Numbered from the stretch's first letter, positions 10,234-21,540 are shown. The stretch: DNA of 28,495 bases from Hofstenia miamia (GCA_004352715.1 SCFE01000048.1:2132818-2161312); one strand, 5' to 3'. The notes: generated by a model from the letters alone, not told the origin. A program made the numbers and translations.

Positions 10234-11106
10234 ATATATATATAGGTGTAGAATTATCAGAAAGCGGACTTCTCATCCCGCTCTGGAATTGGGAGATTGA
10301 ACATTTCATCCACCTGAACCAACAACTGAATTGTACAGACGGCCAAATAGTCGCCACGTTCTTCACTATCTCAAATATAGGTATGCTTGAAGCTGAGGAG
10401 GTAATATCGAACATAAATTGTCATGAGATGAGTTCAATTGGTTGGACTAAGATCATACAAACCATGCTGCAAGCATATACTGATTCCTAGAAACATATCA
10501 GACTGCTTCACATTCTGCTGAAAGTATCAGTTCTAGACTGATTACTAGTGGCAGTATGTAATATTTTCTCATTTTTCTGATGAGTCTGTTATCTCCGATT
10601 GGAACTTTAGGTGTAATGTTTGCCTTCCTGTTGGTGATAGATACAACGTATACTACACTATTCCAATTGTGAAACAGTTTAAGAAGGTGATGCCTTCCCC
10701 GGAATATTGGTTGTGGGGGCCTATGGATCATGCTCTTTACAAGAAAATTGATGATAAAGTCTTGTCATTCATTGATAAACATGGATTAACTCACTTCAAA
10801 CTGGCACATATCAATACTTTTAAAAAGTGGCTCAGTGAAAAATTATTCAATTGATTTAACCTTGGTCAGAGTAATCGCCTGCTTAAACACAATTTAGAAC
10901 CTGTGGTCTCTGATGATGAAGAAATTGGCCCACCGTATGTGAAAGGCTTCTTGTTATTCAAGCAATCGCTTCAAGTAACTTTGAAACACCTGAGTAATAT
11001 GCTTTTAGGAATTTACAGAAGCTTAATAGCTACACATCAATTTAAAATTATTCTGCCAATAGTGTTCATTTACAAAGAAACCAAGTTTGTTTTTAACTTA
11101 ATATGA
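10234..11106 (+). other. Cluster of exon-like ORF fragments, unknown protein
   Basis: Three open stretches follow the gap on the plus strand. The first ends at 10490 and contains WNWEIEHFIHLNQQLNCTDG. The second runs from about 10549, after a TAG, to 10854 and contains KKVMPSPEYWLWGPMDHALY. The third runs from about 10861 to 11106 and contains EPVVSDDEEIGPPYVKG. Composition is less AT-driven than in random ORFs nearby, so these may be pieces of a decayed gene or of an uncharacterised mobile-element protein. No family was recognised and no clean splice chain could be drawn. Confidence 0.3.
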
Positions 11107-11649
11107 TTAAATCAATAAAAATTAGAAACAATCTATAATTGCGTTCTATGATAAGGTAAAGTAATTAAACAAAAGGATCTCATAATTGAAATTTTCGAGA
11201 TTAAATTCAAGAATAATTTTTGTTAAAAAGAGTCCTACAATAGGTTCCTATCTAACTATTCAAATTTAGTGCGGTAACTCCTTTGCAAAAATAATATTGT
11301 TAGCCTAACATGATGCTGGAAATGGCTCGAAATTTTTTGATGACAAAATAGAATTACTTACGCCAATTTCAATTAGCATAGCCAAACGTGAATTGAAATA
11401 AGAAGCATGCCACTAATCGCAGCATAGTTTACGTGATTATTACATAGGACTTGCTGTGCCCATTGCCGAAGATTCCATCAAAACCAAAATGATAGAGAAA
11501 CCGCTGTGCCCTCCTCCCTAAAATATTAAATAAAAAATATTACAACTAAGCGAACTGTCTTTATATACTTATGATTCTGAATTTTAGTTTGTAATCTTTG
11601 CAATACACTGATCTAGCAAACAAAATTTTTTGAAGAAGTATATCTTGGG

Positions 11650-11946
11650 ATGAATCATATAAAGGGTCCTAAAATGGGCACATTGCTGTTAATCCATTTC
11701 ATACCAGACCTACTTAAGTCCTTTGGAATTGACTATTTCTCAGATATAGTTGTTTTAGAAAGCATATTAAGAGAATTTCATGAGCAAATAGTCTTTTTGT
11801 TATTATATGATATTTCGTATGGTCTGCATTTGGGGACCTGGCATGAACTGTTAGCAAAATGTAAAAAACTTGAAATTTTTTCAATCACACAAAGAATTTA
11901 CTATGCAAAGGAAAAATGTATGTTGAAGGCAGTGATGCATAAGTAA
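11650..11946 (+). other. Orphan ORF, 98 aa, unknown; possible mobile-element protein fragment
   Basis: The ORF is helical-looking. Its last third contains GTWHELLAKCKKLEIFSITQ followed by RIYYAK. This order (a short GxW block, then a hydrophobic run, then R-x-x-YA) recalls a segment seen in uncharacterised repetitive proteins of invertebrate genomes. That resemblance is from memory of pattern only and is weak. The fragments at 10234-11106 are in the same orientation and could belong to the same source. Confidence 0.3.
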
Positions 11947-14257
11947 AACATAAATTGAGAAGCATACCATAGGAAATATCAAAAAATGTGAAAAAACGTT
12001 GTCCAATTAACATAATAAAAAATGTGAAACAACAGTAAAACCAATAGTAAAACTAGTGCTGAAACCGCGAAGCATTAAAATGCCATAGATTTAAACAATC
12101 AATTAAAGAAATTTGGATGAAACTGAAAACAACCACCAGGCTTACATTTAAAGACATGGTCCCCATTTGAGGACCTTAGTATGAAATGGGCTAATTTAAA
12201 TGCTCCACCAGATTTGGGGTACACCGGGACGTGCTTGGGCCTAAGCTATCAGCCGGTACTCACCTGACCTCAGTCTTGATTTTGTCCAATTTCAAAGTTT
12301 GCCACCATATTTAAAATAATTCTGTAACTCAACATGTACATTCGAATATTAGCCGAGCGTAAAGAATATGGGCAAAAATGAGGTATTTCTTATTATTGAC
12401 GTTCAAGCATTTCAATAATCCAAAAATTAATACTTATATGCTACAAATTTGGCGGAAAAATGAGAAATGTGTTTACGTTGTTGGTAAAAACTGATGAGAA
12501 CAAAAAAATTTAAATAGTTAAGATGAGGTTAAGACAGAGACATATAAGTTGAAATCAAATTGGGGATATAATTATTCTAGAATTCAGTTATAATTATATT
12601 AATATGTATAATTATTTTTTTCTCATATTATTATATTATATTAGTTTGCACAACATATTATAGTTTAATATACAGTGACGGCAGTAGAGGTTGCACACGC
12701 TACTTCTAAAATCAAAAATTCATTTTGTACAAAGTGCTTTTGTAATCCTTATTTTTTTCTTCAGGTAATGTGATGGGGGAGGGGTCAACGGAAGATAGAT
12801 AGCAATTTTATTGCAATTTCCTACTTCTCTCTGAGGGGAGGCCAGTCTGATTCAATCTGGGCGTAGCTATGCTACTGCTTCAGGATATATTTTTCTTGAT
12901 GAATTAAAATGTCATGTTAATTTTTTATCAGAGACTTAAGTTTTAATAGTATGCCTTTATGAACTTAAACCAAATTTAAAACAGGCAAGCAGGCAGGTCA
13001 AGGCCAGAAAACATTTTCATGTGGGTCATAATTTATAATAAGACAAGATGGGTAATTATAATTTTGTTATATATCAATACATATTGTTGTGAATAGTTTT
13101 TTTGGGCTTATAAAATTCAGTGTTATAATTCAGTAATAAATAAATTTTACTATTGTATTTCGTAAATAATGTCGATAGACTCTCCATATGCCCCGCACTT
13201 TGATATAAATTACTTGTTTCATATAAGTTAGTGTTAAGAATCACTAGAGTTGATTTCTGAGAATAATAATTGGAGTTAAACAAGAAACTCCTGGCAAGTA
13301 CTTAGTGTAATAAAAACATCAGAGCAGCTCTGGATTAATCACTGAGCAAGAGAAGGACGTGTTTAGGGCAACAAGAGAAGGTGGCACCACATAAATTCCC
13401 ATGGCTGAATTTTTGATGTACGCAGTGTCAAATAAGATCAAGTAACTATCCACTTAATATTTGCCTGATTAAAATAAATGCTTGTTTATTTCCCTTACTC
13501 AAATATCTAACAAACAAAAATATTTCCAAAATTTATGGAATATTTGACAAAGACGTTAAAGTACAATTCCTCCACACCCAAATATATTATTGTCACTGAC
13601 ATATTACTTCTAAAACAGTATGCATGGACGAACGAGATCCTGCTTGCATTACTCCAATGTGATCTACAGTACAGGTCATGACACTGGACTTATTTGTTTT
13701 CTAGCGGAGGTTGAGTTATTATCAGAGGTTTCGGCTAAAGCTAGCATAAAATAACTGCAAAATATATCATGCAGCCAACAATAGTTATGAAGATTGTTTA
13801 ACAACAAATAGAAAGGGTTTTGAAATGCAAAACACACATTAACAAAGGAAATAATTTGCTGTTAAGGAACTTTAGAAATTTTTAATATTTGAAACATCAT
13901 CTCTACTAAAACCGCTTTCTAGTTTAGCTTTGTTGAAAATACAGTGACATTTAGCTACTGAATTGTAGCTCTAGCAGTTTTAAACATTTAAAAGCAACAT
14001 ATTTACTCAAAGATTTGCATTTCCTTTATTCAAAGCAATACCGATCAACCTTTTCTAGAAAATAAATACATCAAGTGTCATAGCCTGTATTATTGATCGC
14101 CATGGATTACTCCGATAATTATGCTAACTTTAGAAAACAAGTGTATATGTTATAACTGTGGTTTGGAAACCTAACAGCGCTGGCAGAATTAGGAAAGCGT
14201 TCAATGAACTAACAATAAACAAATCTAGAAAGGACATTTTTTGTTTGATTAGTAGCT
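11947..14257. other. Intergenic, no recognised gene
   Basis: Both strands hold only short AT-rich ORFs. A few GC-richer patches (about 12140-12290 and 12770-12880) show no domain, TIR or RNA fold that could be supported. Confidence 0.55.
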
Positions 14258-14518
14258 ATCGTACTCAGGGGCGTACCCAGGATTTTCTGACGAGGGGAAA
14301 CATCATTGTAATTCTCTAATGCGGAGCGAAGCCCAGCGAAAATTTTTGTAAATATTGAGAAAATAGACCCTAAAAAATGCATTTCATGATCCTAGATTTT
14401 AAATTTTTCAATTTTTTACGAAAAATTTTTTGATTTATCCAGTCAAAATTAAATTTGGAAACCTGACGGGGGGGGGACATTCCACCATGTCCCCCCTGGG
14501 TACGCCACTGATCGTACT
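14258..14518. mobile_element. hAT-type MITE (245 bp) with 8-bp target duplication
   Basis: The element runs from CAGGGGCGTACCCAGG (14266) to CCTGGGTACGCCACTG (ending 14510). The TIR is near-perfect with one mismatch, CAGGGGCGTACC against CAGTGGCGTACC. ATCGTACT flanks it on both sides (14258-14265 and 14511-14518), an exact 8-bp duplication typical of hAT transposons. No coding capacity is present, so it needs a transposase from elsewhere. The TIR is unlike that of the hAT at 21662-23710, so that transposase is not its obvious partner. Confidence 0.95.
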
Positions 14519-14943
14519 CCTGAAATAGTATAGGTAAAATGTCCGAGTTTTTCCAGTCTCTATCAGGCTGGCGATGGACAAGTCACCAACTATTCAAACT
14601 ATTAACTTAATGCTACTGATATTGATCCCTGCTGGTGTAACTTATCAACTTATTTTGAAACATACAGTTATCTTAGCAAGTTAAGAAAGATCATGTGGCT
14701 TTGACGATATTTCATTCATAGCATGGAAGTATGTTGCACACATATCACATTAGCAAATCCAATACTATTCTCTTCAATTTTGGAAATATTCATACCTATT
14801 TTGTACTCTTAACACTATGGAAGTGGATGTGCAAAGTCTAACGCCTTTAGTCATTAGTTGTGTACTCGCAATATGTTTGGAATATACCTTCTTAAGTACA
14901 TATGAGGTGAACTGCTATGCTAGTGCAAGGACAACTATATAAC

Positions 14944-15450
14944 GCTCAACTTCTCTGAATCCACTCAAATGGTCATTGGAAAGCATGTGGAAATCTACTC
15001 CTCAAGGATAAAAATCAAATCGTTTAAAAAAATCTTGGGATTTACAATCACAAAAAATCTATCGTGGAACACATACATTAATATTTGCATCAAGAAGGCT
15101 AGCTCTCGGCTATTCTGTATGCGGCAGCCAAAAAATCATTTAACAGATTGACATATGAAGCAGTTGTGCATATCGACTATCTATAGCATATTCCATTATG
15201 CCAGTCAAAGTTTTGTCATACTTTCGAAAATTCTTGAAATTAAGATCCAATCTGTTGTCAATCGAGCTGAAGGGATATACAGTGACAAAAATACTTCAAC
15301 TGTAATCCAGGAATATCGGTGACTTCATTTCAGTGAAAAACTATTTTGCAAGCTATTGTAAAATCCGGGAATGGCGGGGAATATGGTACTAGCGCACCGT
15401 CTTCAAAACAATGAAATTACGTGTTCAATATTGTAGAACTCAAAAAGTGA
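14944..15450 (+). pseudogene. LINE reverse-transcriptase C-terminal remnant
   Basis: On the plus strand, LNFSESTQMVIG (about 14946-14981) leads to ILGFTITKNLSWNTYINICI (about 15034-15093) and KKASSRLFCMRQ. These correspond to the post-catalytic part of LINE reverse transcriptases (YLGv.id..LsW..Hi..i..Ka..rl). Further on, IKIQSVVNRAEGIYSD (about 15238-15285) matches the later IQSVqNRA block. Frameshifts and stops break it, and the YADD region is absent. It ends before the ATT repeat at 15527 and is opposite in strand to the R2-like element next to it. Confidence 0.8.
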
Positions 15451-15526
15451 ACAATCAATTCATATCACACATGATCATTATTTTAAATTAATACTTTACA
15501 TGTAAATCTGAGTACTCAAAATATTC

Positions 15527-15552
15527 ATTATTATTATTATTATTATTATTAT
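15527..15552. repeat. (ATT)n microsatellite, 3' tail of R2/R4-like element
   Basis: A pure ATT run lies next to the 3' end of the minus-strand retroelement. On that strand it is an (AAT)n tail, as often found at non-LTR retrotransposon 3' ends. Confidence 0.85.
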
Positions 15553-15732
15553 CCTTGCTTCTCACAGCTTCATGCTGGTATCCCTCTCAGCTCGGGGAAC
15601 TCACCAGTTCCCAGGGAGTCTGAGAGCTTTCCTCAGGACTCTAGCTGTTCCTAACAATGCTGCCTTCTGTGCTACTGCTCCTCCCCACTTTGGTACTCCC
15701 AACTCCTCCAAGTATCTCTTATGCTTCTTACT

Positions 15733-16427
15733 NNNNNNNNNNNNNNNNNNNNNNNNNNNNNNNNNNNNNNNNNNNNNNNNNNNNNNNNNNNNNNNNNNNN
15801 NNNNNNNNNNNNNNNNNNNNNNNNNNNNNNNNNNNNNNNNNNNNNNNNNNNNNNNNNNNNNNNNNNNNNNNNNNNNNNNNNNNNNNNNNNNNNNNNNNNN
15901 NNNNNNNNNNNNNNNNNNNNNNNNNNNNNNNNNNNNNNNNNNNNNNNNNNNNNNNNNNNNNNNNNNNNNNNNNNNNNNNNNNNNNNNNNNNNNNNNNNNN
16001 NNNNNNNNNNNNNNNNNNNNNNNNNNNNNNNNNNNNNNNNNNNNNNNNNNNNNNNNNNNNNNNNNNNNNNNNNNNNNNNNNNNNNNNNNNNNNNNNNNNN
16101 NNNNNNNNNNNNNNNNNNNNNNNNNNNNNNNNNNNNNNNNNNNNNNNNNNNNNNNNNNNNNNNNNNNNNNNNNNNNNNNNNNNNNNNNNNNNNNNNNNNN
16201 NNNNNNNNNNNNNNNNNNNNNNNNNNNNNNNNNNNNNNNNNNNNNNNNNNNNNNNNNNNNNNNNNNNNNNNNNNNNNNNNNNNNNNNNNNNNNNNNNNNN
16301 NNNNNNNNNNNNNNNNNNNNNNNNNNNNNNNNNNNNNNNNNNNNNNNNNNNNNNNNNNNNNNNNNNNNNNNNNNNNNNNNNNNNNNNNNNNNNNNNNNNN
16401 NNNNNNNNNNNNNNNNNNNNNNNNNNN
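15733..16427. other. Assembly gap (695 N)
   Basis: All N. It lies inside the R2/R4-like element, so the missing sequence should include the rest of the zinc finger and any restriction-like endonuclease domain. Confidence 0.99.
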
Positions 16428-16819
16428 GCCTCTTTCTTACATAGCCTACACTTATCACTTATTTCTACTCTTCTGTCTATATGCTTCTTCACCCAGTTTG
16501 TTCTTATTGCTTGCTCCTGTGCTGCCATTATTAGTGCTTCTGTTTCTCTCTTCAGTCCTGCCTTCTTTAACCACTTGTTGCTCTCTTCTCTGTCACACTT
16601 TTCTGTGTTCCTCCAGTATTCTCCATGCATTGCTTTCCATCCTACTCTGGTATGCCTTCTTTCCCTCATTCTCAGTTCTTATCTTCCTTAACTCCTTAGT
16701 GTGACCTCTAGTAGGGATCCTTTAGCCCTAGTGCTTCTGCCTCTACAGTTTCCTCCACACTTAGCAGTCCTTTACCTCCTTTATGGCTTGCCATGTACAA
16801 TCTATCCCCATCTCCATTT
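16428..16819 (-). pseudogene. R2/R4-like post-RT domain with CRLC motif
   Basis: Two frames cover one domain. DRLYMASHKGGKGLLSVEE lies in the frame ending at 16708. After a frameshift the frame from 16669 reads WKAMHGEYWR, LKRETEALIMAAQEQAIRTN and finally CRLCKKE at the gap edge. AAQ-Q-xx-TN followed by CRLC is characteristic of the region that forms the first half of a C-x2-C...H-x-C finger in R2-like proteins. The second half would be within the gap. Confidence 0.75.
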
Positions 16820-17463
16820 NNNNNNNNNNNNNNNNNNNNNNNNNNNNNNNNNNNNNNNNNNNNNNNNNNNNNNNNNNNNNNNNNNNNNNNNNNNNNNNNN
16901 NNNNNNNNNNNNNNNNNNNNNNNNNNNNNNNNNNNNNNNNNNNNNNNNNNNNNNNNNNNNNNNNNNNNNNNNNNNNNNNNNNNNNNNNNNNNNNNNNNNN
17001 NNNNNNNNNNNNNNNNNNNNNNNNNNNNNNNNNNNNNNNNNNNNNNNNNNNNNNNNNNNNNNNNNNNNNNNNNNNNNNNNNNNNNNNNNNNNNNNNNNNN
17101 NNNNNNNNNNNNNNNNNNNNNNNNNNNNNNNNNNNNNNNNNNNNNNNNNNNNNNNNNNNNNNNNNNNNNNNNNNNNNNNNNNNNNNNNNNNNNNNNNNNN
17201 NNNNNNNNNNNNNNNNNNNNNNNNNNNNNNNNNNNNNNNNNNNNNNNNNNNNNNNNNNNNNNNNNNNNNNNNNNNNNNNNNNNNNNNNNNNNNNNNNNNN
17301 NNNNNNNNNNNNNNNNNNNNNNNNNNNNNNNNNNNNNNNNNNNNNNNNNNNNNNNNNNNNNNNNNNNNNNNNNNNNNNNNNNNNNNNNNNNNNNNNNNNN
17401 NNNNNNNNNNNNNNNNNNNNNNNNNNNNNNNNNNNNNNNNNNNNNNNNNNNNNNNNNNNNNNN
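16820..17463. other. Assembly gap (644 N)
   Basis: All N. It lies inside the R2/R4-like element. The RT catalytic YxDD motif should be in this gap. Confidence 0.99.
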
Positions 17464-17800
17464 TGCTAAGCTGTCTCCCTGGAATATGCCTCGCCTAAAC
17501 CTCAACCTGTGTCCGCCTATCTCAGTCTGCCACTTTCCCATCTCCCTCTCTAGAAATTGAACCCATTTCCGTGAAACTCCATTAGCCTCTAACGTCTTCA
17601 ATACCCCCTTATGTGAAATGCTGTCATATGCCTTCCTGTAGTCTATCCATGCCATTGCCAAGTTTTTCTTCCTTCTTCTACAATTCTCCACCACTGACTG
17701 GTCGATCAACAACTGGTCTTTGCATCCTCTTGTCTTCGTCCTGCATCCCTTCTGCTCCTCTGGTATCAACCTATTCTGCTCTAAGTAACATGCCAGCCTG
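17464..17800 (-). pseudogene. R2/R4-like reverse transcriptase, N-terminal half
   Basis: The minus strand is open from about 17800 to the gap at 17463. It contains [19 protein letters not shown], then [17 protein letters not shown], which carries the motif A catalytic aspartate (second D of the typical FvDf.KAFD motif is the AYD). It ends at [10 protein letters not shown], the motif B region just before the gap. The YxDD motif would fall inside the gap. The frame is intact in all visible sequence here, so this part may be young, but the downstream part is frameshifted. Confidence 0.85.
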
Positions 17801-17824
17801 TATCAGAAATAATATCAGGATAAG

Positions 17825-18244
17825 ATTGAGATAAAGCCAAGGATGCAAGTACTTAGGAGTGATAGACAAAGACAGATCGGATCACGAGGAAATAAAGACA
17901 AGACTGCGGATATTATGCACAAGGAGGGCATTCTATGGGCAGAATAGCTAAGTCAATAAATACGTGGGACATTCCAGTGTTAAGATACTCAGGAGGATTA
18001 GAAGGTAGAATAAGTGTGAACTAAGTGAGCTAGTCAGAAGACCAGGAAGTTGCTAGCAGCAGAGCGAACATTCAACATAATTGGAGATGTTGATAGACTG
18101 TACATGGCAAGGCACAAGGGACAAAAAGGCCTGCTTAGTGTGGAAGAAGCTGTAGATCTAGAAGTACTTGTGCTAAAGGAAAAAAATGCATGGAAATTAC
18201 TGGAGGAATACAGAAAACTAACAGAGAGCAAAAAAGATATTTGA
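17825..18244 (+). pseudogene. Second R2/R4-like element fragment, opposite strand
   Basis: On the plus strand, CKYLGVIDKDRSDHEEIKTR (about 17845-17905) leads to INTWDIPVLRYSGGLEGRI (about 17955-18015) in another frame, then DVDRLYMARHKGQKGLLSVE (about 18086-18147). These are the post-catalytic RT/thumb and linker blocks of the same kind of element as its left neighbour, whose matching block reads DRLYMASHKGGKGLLSVEE. Frameshifts separate the blocks. The fragment starts within about 30 bases of the 5' edge of the minus-strand element, giving a head-to-head arrangement. It ends at the TGA at 18242. Confidence 0.8.
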
Positions 18245-19360
18245 AATCTGCGAAAAATTTTCTATAATATGAAATAATAGCTTTTTTACGGGCAAATTTT
18301 TTTATATTTTGAAAAAAAAGTGAAAATATTGAATTTTTTTCCTAAAAAATCAACTTTTCTGGAACATTTTGGCCTCTATCACAGAAAATATTAGAGATAT
18401 TCTAAAAACAAGATTAGATTTAAAAAAAGCAATACAAATGCAATTAAATGGTATATTTTTAACTCTTTGCTTAAAAATTCTTATTTGAAAAAAAAATAAT
18501 TGTAGCTCAAAAATTTTTTTTAAAAAAATTTTTTTGTGATTTTTAGAATCAACGTATTTTAATTGATTAAAAATATATAGTTTGTTCTACGGGCAAAAAC
18601 TTAGTTGAATTTTGTTGATCAGTATAATTCTTTCAACACAAAACATGCATGTATGCTCGTGGACCAGTGGTAGAAACGCTTACTACCGCGTGTAAGATAA
18701 TGGTTCAAACCTACTTTTGGTAAAATTATCTTTACCTATTGGTATTTAGTAGGAACACTTTAAGTACTTATCGTATGAAAAATACCGCTTATTTCTTATA
18801 ATCTAATAGCGGAGAAATATTGTCATAAAATTTTCAGAAACAACTCAAATGCAGGATACGCTAAATTTCAGATGTTTGAACTTAAATTTATACAGTTAGA
18901 GTGGTAAACAATATTTTGTTAAGCATCTTAAAACTTTAGTTTCCCTTATGGTACACAATGAATGGAAAGCCAAAATTTGCATTCTCGGTTAGTCTTGAAG
19001 TGGTGCTATGGCAGTTGTTCTTTATTGCTATATTTTGCGAACTACAAAACGAAGCCTGTGTTATGATAAAAGAATTTCTATATTGGTATATTCGTATGAC
19101 TGGCTGTGTTACACTTTCTGGATTGCCATTTTTATCATACTTTTCGTTAATATACTCTTTGCTCTCTACCTAAAGAAGTCAAAGTAAGATTTTGTGCTAG
19201 ATGCACTCTAAAAAATTTATAGGTTTTTCATCAACTAAACAATTTAACTAAAAAGTCTTCACCTAGAAATTATGTAAAGTTCCAAAATTCTCTTGTTTAA
19301 ATTTTAATATTCTTGAAAAGTCATTATCCTTAAAGTATTAAATGGGTTTTCATAACCTGA
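18245..19360. other. AT-rich intergenic region, no recognised gene
   Basis: Homopolymer-rich AT DNA (notably 18290-18560). A 71-codon ORF at 18958-19173 has a hydrophobic stretch but no recognised family and is not called. One tRNA-like segment is listed separately. Confidence 0.55.
18655..18730 (+). repeat. tRNA-like segment, possible SINE head or tRNA pseudogene
   Basis: TGGACCAGTGG (from about 18660) fits the RNA polymerase III A box, and GGTTCAAACCT (from about 18702) fits the B box. Between them, CTTAC and GTAAG can form an anticodon-like stem around an 8-base loop. The acceptor and T stems do not pair well, so a working tRNA is unlikely. A tRNA-derived SINE head or decayed tRNA is the better reading. 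Confidence 0.4.
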
Positions 19361-21042
19361 TTTTCACACGACACGCCTCACTGAGGTTGGGACATCATTG
19401 GACATATCAAGAAGCAGTCAATGTTCTATGTTGTTCTATGACCTCAAAATGTTATACATCCATAAACCTTAGGTATGGAAAAAATTTATGTCTTTTCCAA
19501 GAAAAAATTTTAATCTTTTCAACAAGTTTAACCACAGTTATACATCTTAATAGAAATTTTGCAAATTTGAATTAACTCCAAACGCACTGAGACGGGGAAG
19601 CGATTCGGCCCCCATGTAGTTTTTGTCCATAATTTTGCTTGAAAATAATATTTTTGGCTGATTTCTTCTGAATCTTCCCAAAAACTATCCATGAACAAGA
19701 TAAAGTTAAATTGGAATAATTTTTTTTTGATCATGGTTATTGTCAAAGGCGGTTTGAAAAATTCATTTTAGCAAAAAATGCAAGTTTTTTGATGCACATG
19801 CATTTAAAATAGTCAATATTTTGATAGATATCGAAATATTTATACAATTGATTTGATTGAATGATCGTTTTTAAAGATCAGGGTTGTCAAAGGTTAGGGT
19901 GAGAAATTTTTTGCCCCTGTGCAGCTCCTTTGTTCCTTAGTAGTACGATCAGTTTTTTTTTAATTTTCGTCACTGGGCCCACCGTAGCTGTAAAATATTG
20001 GCAGCAAAATAGTTTATCATATAAAACAAGGGTATTAGGTCTGTGGTGAAAATAAGTGTCATGCCTTGATCACGTGGGATGCCAGAGGGGTCAAACTTAA
20101 AATAAGAAAAATATGAAATTTTTATTTCGTGCTATATTTTGAATACAGTATAACAATAATGGCTAAATATGATTACATACCATATAAAAAAGTCGGGTGG
20201 CGCCAGGGTGTTGTCTGTTGTGAAATTTTTTCGTATTTTTTAAACTTTTTGAACTTTGAACTTGAAAGTGACACTAATATATTTTAGTGTTACATTTTCA
20301 GTTTTGAAACAAATAAACATTCTTTGACTATCTCTAATATATTCATTCATTTTTAAAAATGTCAGTTTATTCAAAATTATGACAATGGCTACAGTGTTTA
20401 CGTAATACTAGCTGACCTTCAGCCTATTTTTTTGTTTTCCTGTTAGCGTAAGTGTTTGACAATAACTAAAAGAAATGAGCCAAATAAACTGATTCCTTCT
20501 ATTTTTAATGCTCATAAGTGTTTTTTCACAATTATTTTTCCAAACAATGGTGATGTCACAAATTAATTTGCATATAAAATCGAAACAAATGAGTATATTT
20601 TTTGAAAATTGGAAAAGATGCACATTAAAAGGTGTATCTTTCACAGTGCCAAGGCTCATTACTTTATCCTTAATGATTTTGAAATAAAAGAGGGGTGTCC
20701 AATCTCCGCTTCAGTGCCTTATTGATATTTTATCCTCAGTGTGTTTAGGGGTAAAGCATGTCCCCCAATAGACCTGCCCATGCCTCACGATTTGCTAATA
20801 GGCTTGCAGCAAATTCTTTGCAAATGGACGCCAGGCGGTTTAAGGTAAATACGATTTTGCACAATACCAAATCTTAACACCTAAATTTAAAAATGGGTAG
20901 TGTTTAAATTAAGTATATATGCATAAAGAAAATTCAAAAACATGTTTAATAAAAAATCATACAAAATTTAAATTCACAAGATGTAAACAGGACTGTAAAA
21001 GCTGGTTAAAATGTTCTAAAAATAGCGTTTATAAAACTTGAG

Positions 21043-21540
21043 TTATACCGAATGCATAGATATGTTGTCGGGAGCTGTTCCGTTAGTTGGTTGTACAAAT
21101 TCACGTACTTCATAGAATTCTTGCCCGACAGCACATGGCAAGCAGGCAATAGCGCAAGCGATATCCTTCACAAATAGCCCTGGTATATTTTTATGGTTCC
21201 GCACATGTTGTCTCAGTTTAGCAGATGTATAGCAGTGAAGAGCCGTACATAGGAGAGAAATCGCTAGCATCACGAGAACTACCTTGAATATATGCGGATA
21301 CCAATTTCTAATGATCACAAAAAAAAGGTCATAAATCACATACATCATAAAAGTTAAAAGGAGGCACACGCGTGATACTGTGAAAAGAACAATGTTGTAT
21401 CCCCGAAGCGGCACCTCGTCAATTTTACTTTCCACATAATTTTGAACACATCCAGTAAGGCAGCAGTAGCCGTAAAAAAATATATCGAAGTCGTTACAAC
21501 AATAGCATATGTTTTTGTCCCAGTCATTTCTTGCCGCCAT
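21043..21540 (-). CDS. PLAC8-domain cysteine-rich membrane protein, copy B (165 aa)
   Basis: This is the paralogue of 4647-5141, about 82% identical in protein by hand alignment. All cysteines of the putative PLAC8 core are kept (two clusters: ICYCC, YCCLTGC, then DIAC, ACLPC), as are LR..KNIPG, GQE and the C-terminal PTNGTAPDNISMHSV. Changes cluster in the loop after the first membrane span: HVVFVISSNSDPLSF in A against YDLFFVIIRNWYPHIF in B, with one extra residue. The ORF is unbroken, has the same ATG context, and has the same downstream ATTAAA signal. Both copies may be expressed. Function is unknown beyond the family. Confidence 0.8.
   Translation of the reverse strand: MAARNDWDKNICYCCNDFDIFFYGYCCLTGCVQNYVESKIDEVPLRGYNIVLFTVSRVCLLLTFMMYVIYDLFFVIIRNWYPHIFKVVLVMLAISLLCTALHCYTSAKLRQHVRNHKNIPGLFVKDIACAIACLPCAVGQEFYEVREFVQPTNGTAPDNISMHSV

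Larger units (their letters stand above)
15553..17800 (-). mobile_element. R2/R4-like non-LTR retrotransposon, 5'-truncated, with two gaps
   Basis: On the minus strand the element reads, in order: an RT N-terminal half (17800-17464), a gap, a post-RT block DRLYMASHKGGKGLLSVEE (about 16812-16750), a zinc-finger-like block ending CRLCKK (16669-16428), a gap, a C-terminal block with YLEELGVP and KAALLGTARVLRKALRLP (15732-15600), and the (AAT)n tail. This order is known in retroelements with a CCHC-type motif downstream of RT (R2/R4 group and relatives). The single-ORF layout and CRLC motif separate it from LINE-A and LINE-B. A frameshift lies between 16669 and 16708. Confidence 0.8.

Noticed and set aside
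13074-13283. 69-codon minus-strand ORF
   Set aside because: Low-complexity composition (N, Y, S, K) expected from AT-rich DNA.
15572-17560. Several long plus-strand ORFs consisting mostly of X
   Set aside because: They are open only because N-gaps have no stops; the real coding signal is on the minus strand.
18958-19173. 71-codon ORF with hydrophobic stretches
   Set aside because: AT-rich, no recognised motif, no counterpart upstream of copy A of the segmental duplication.
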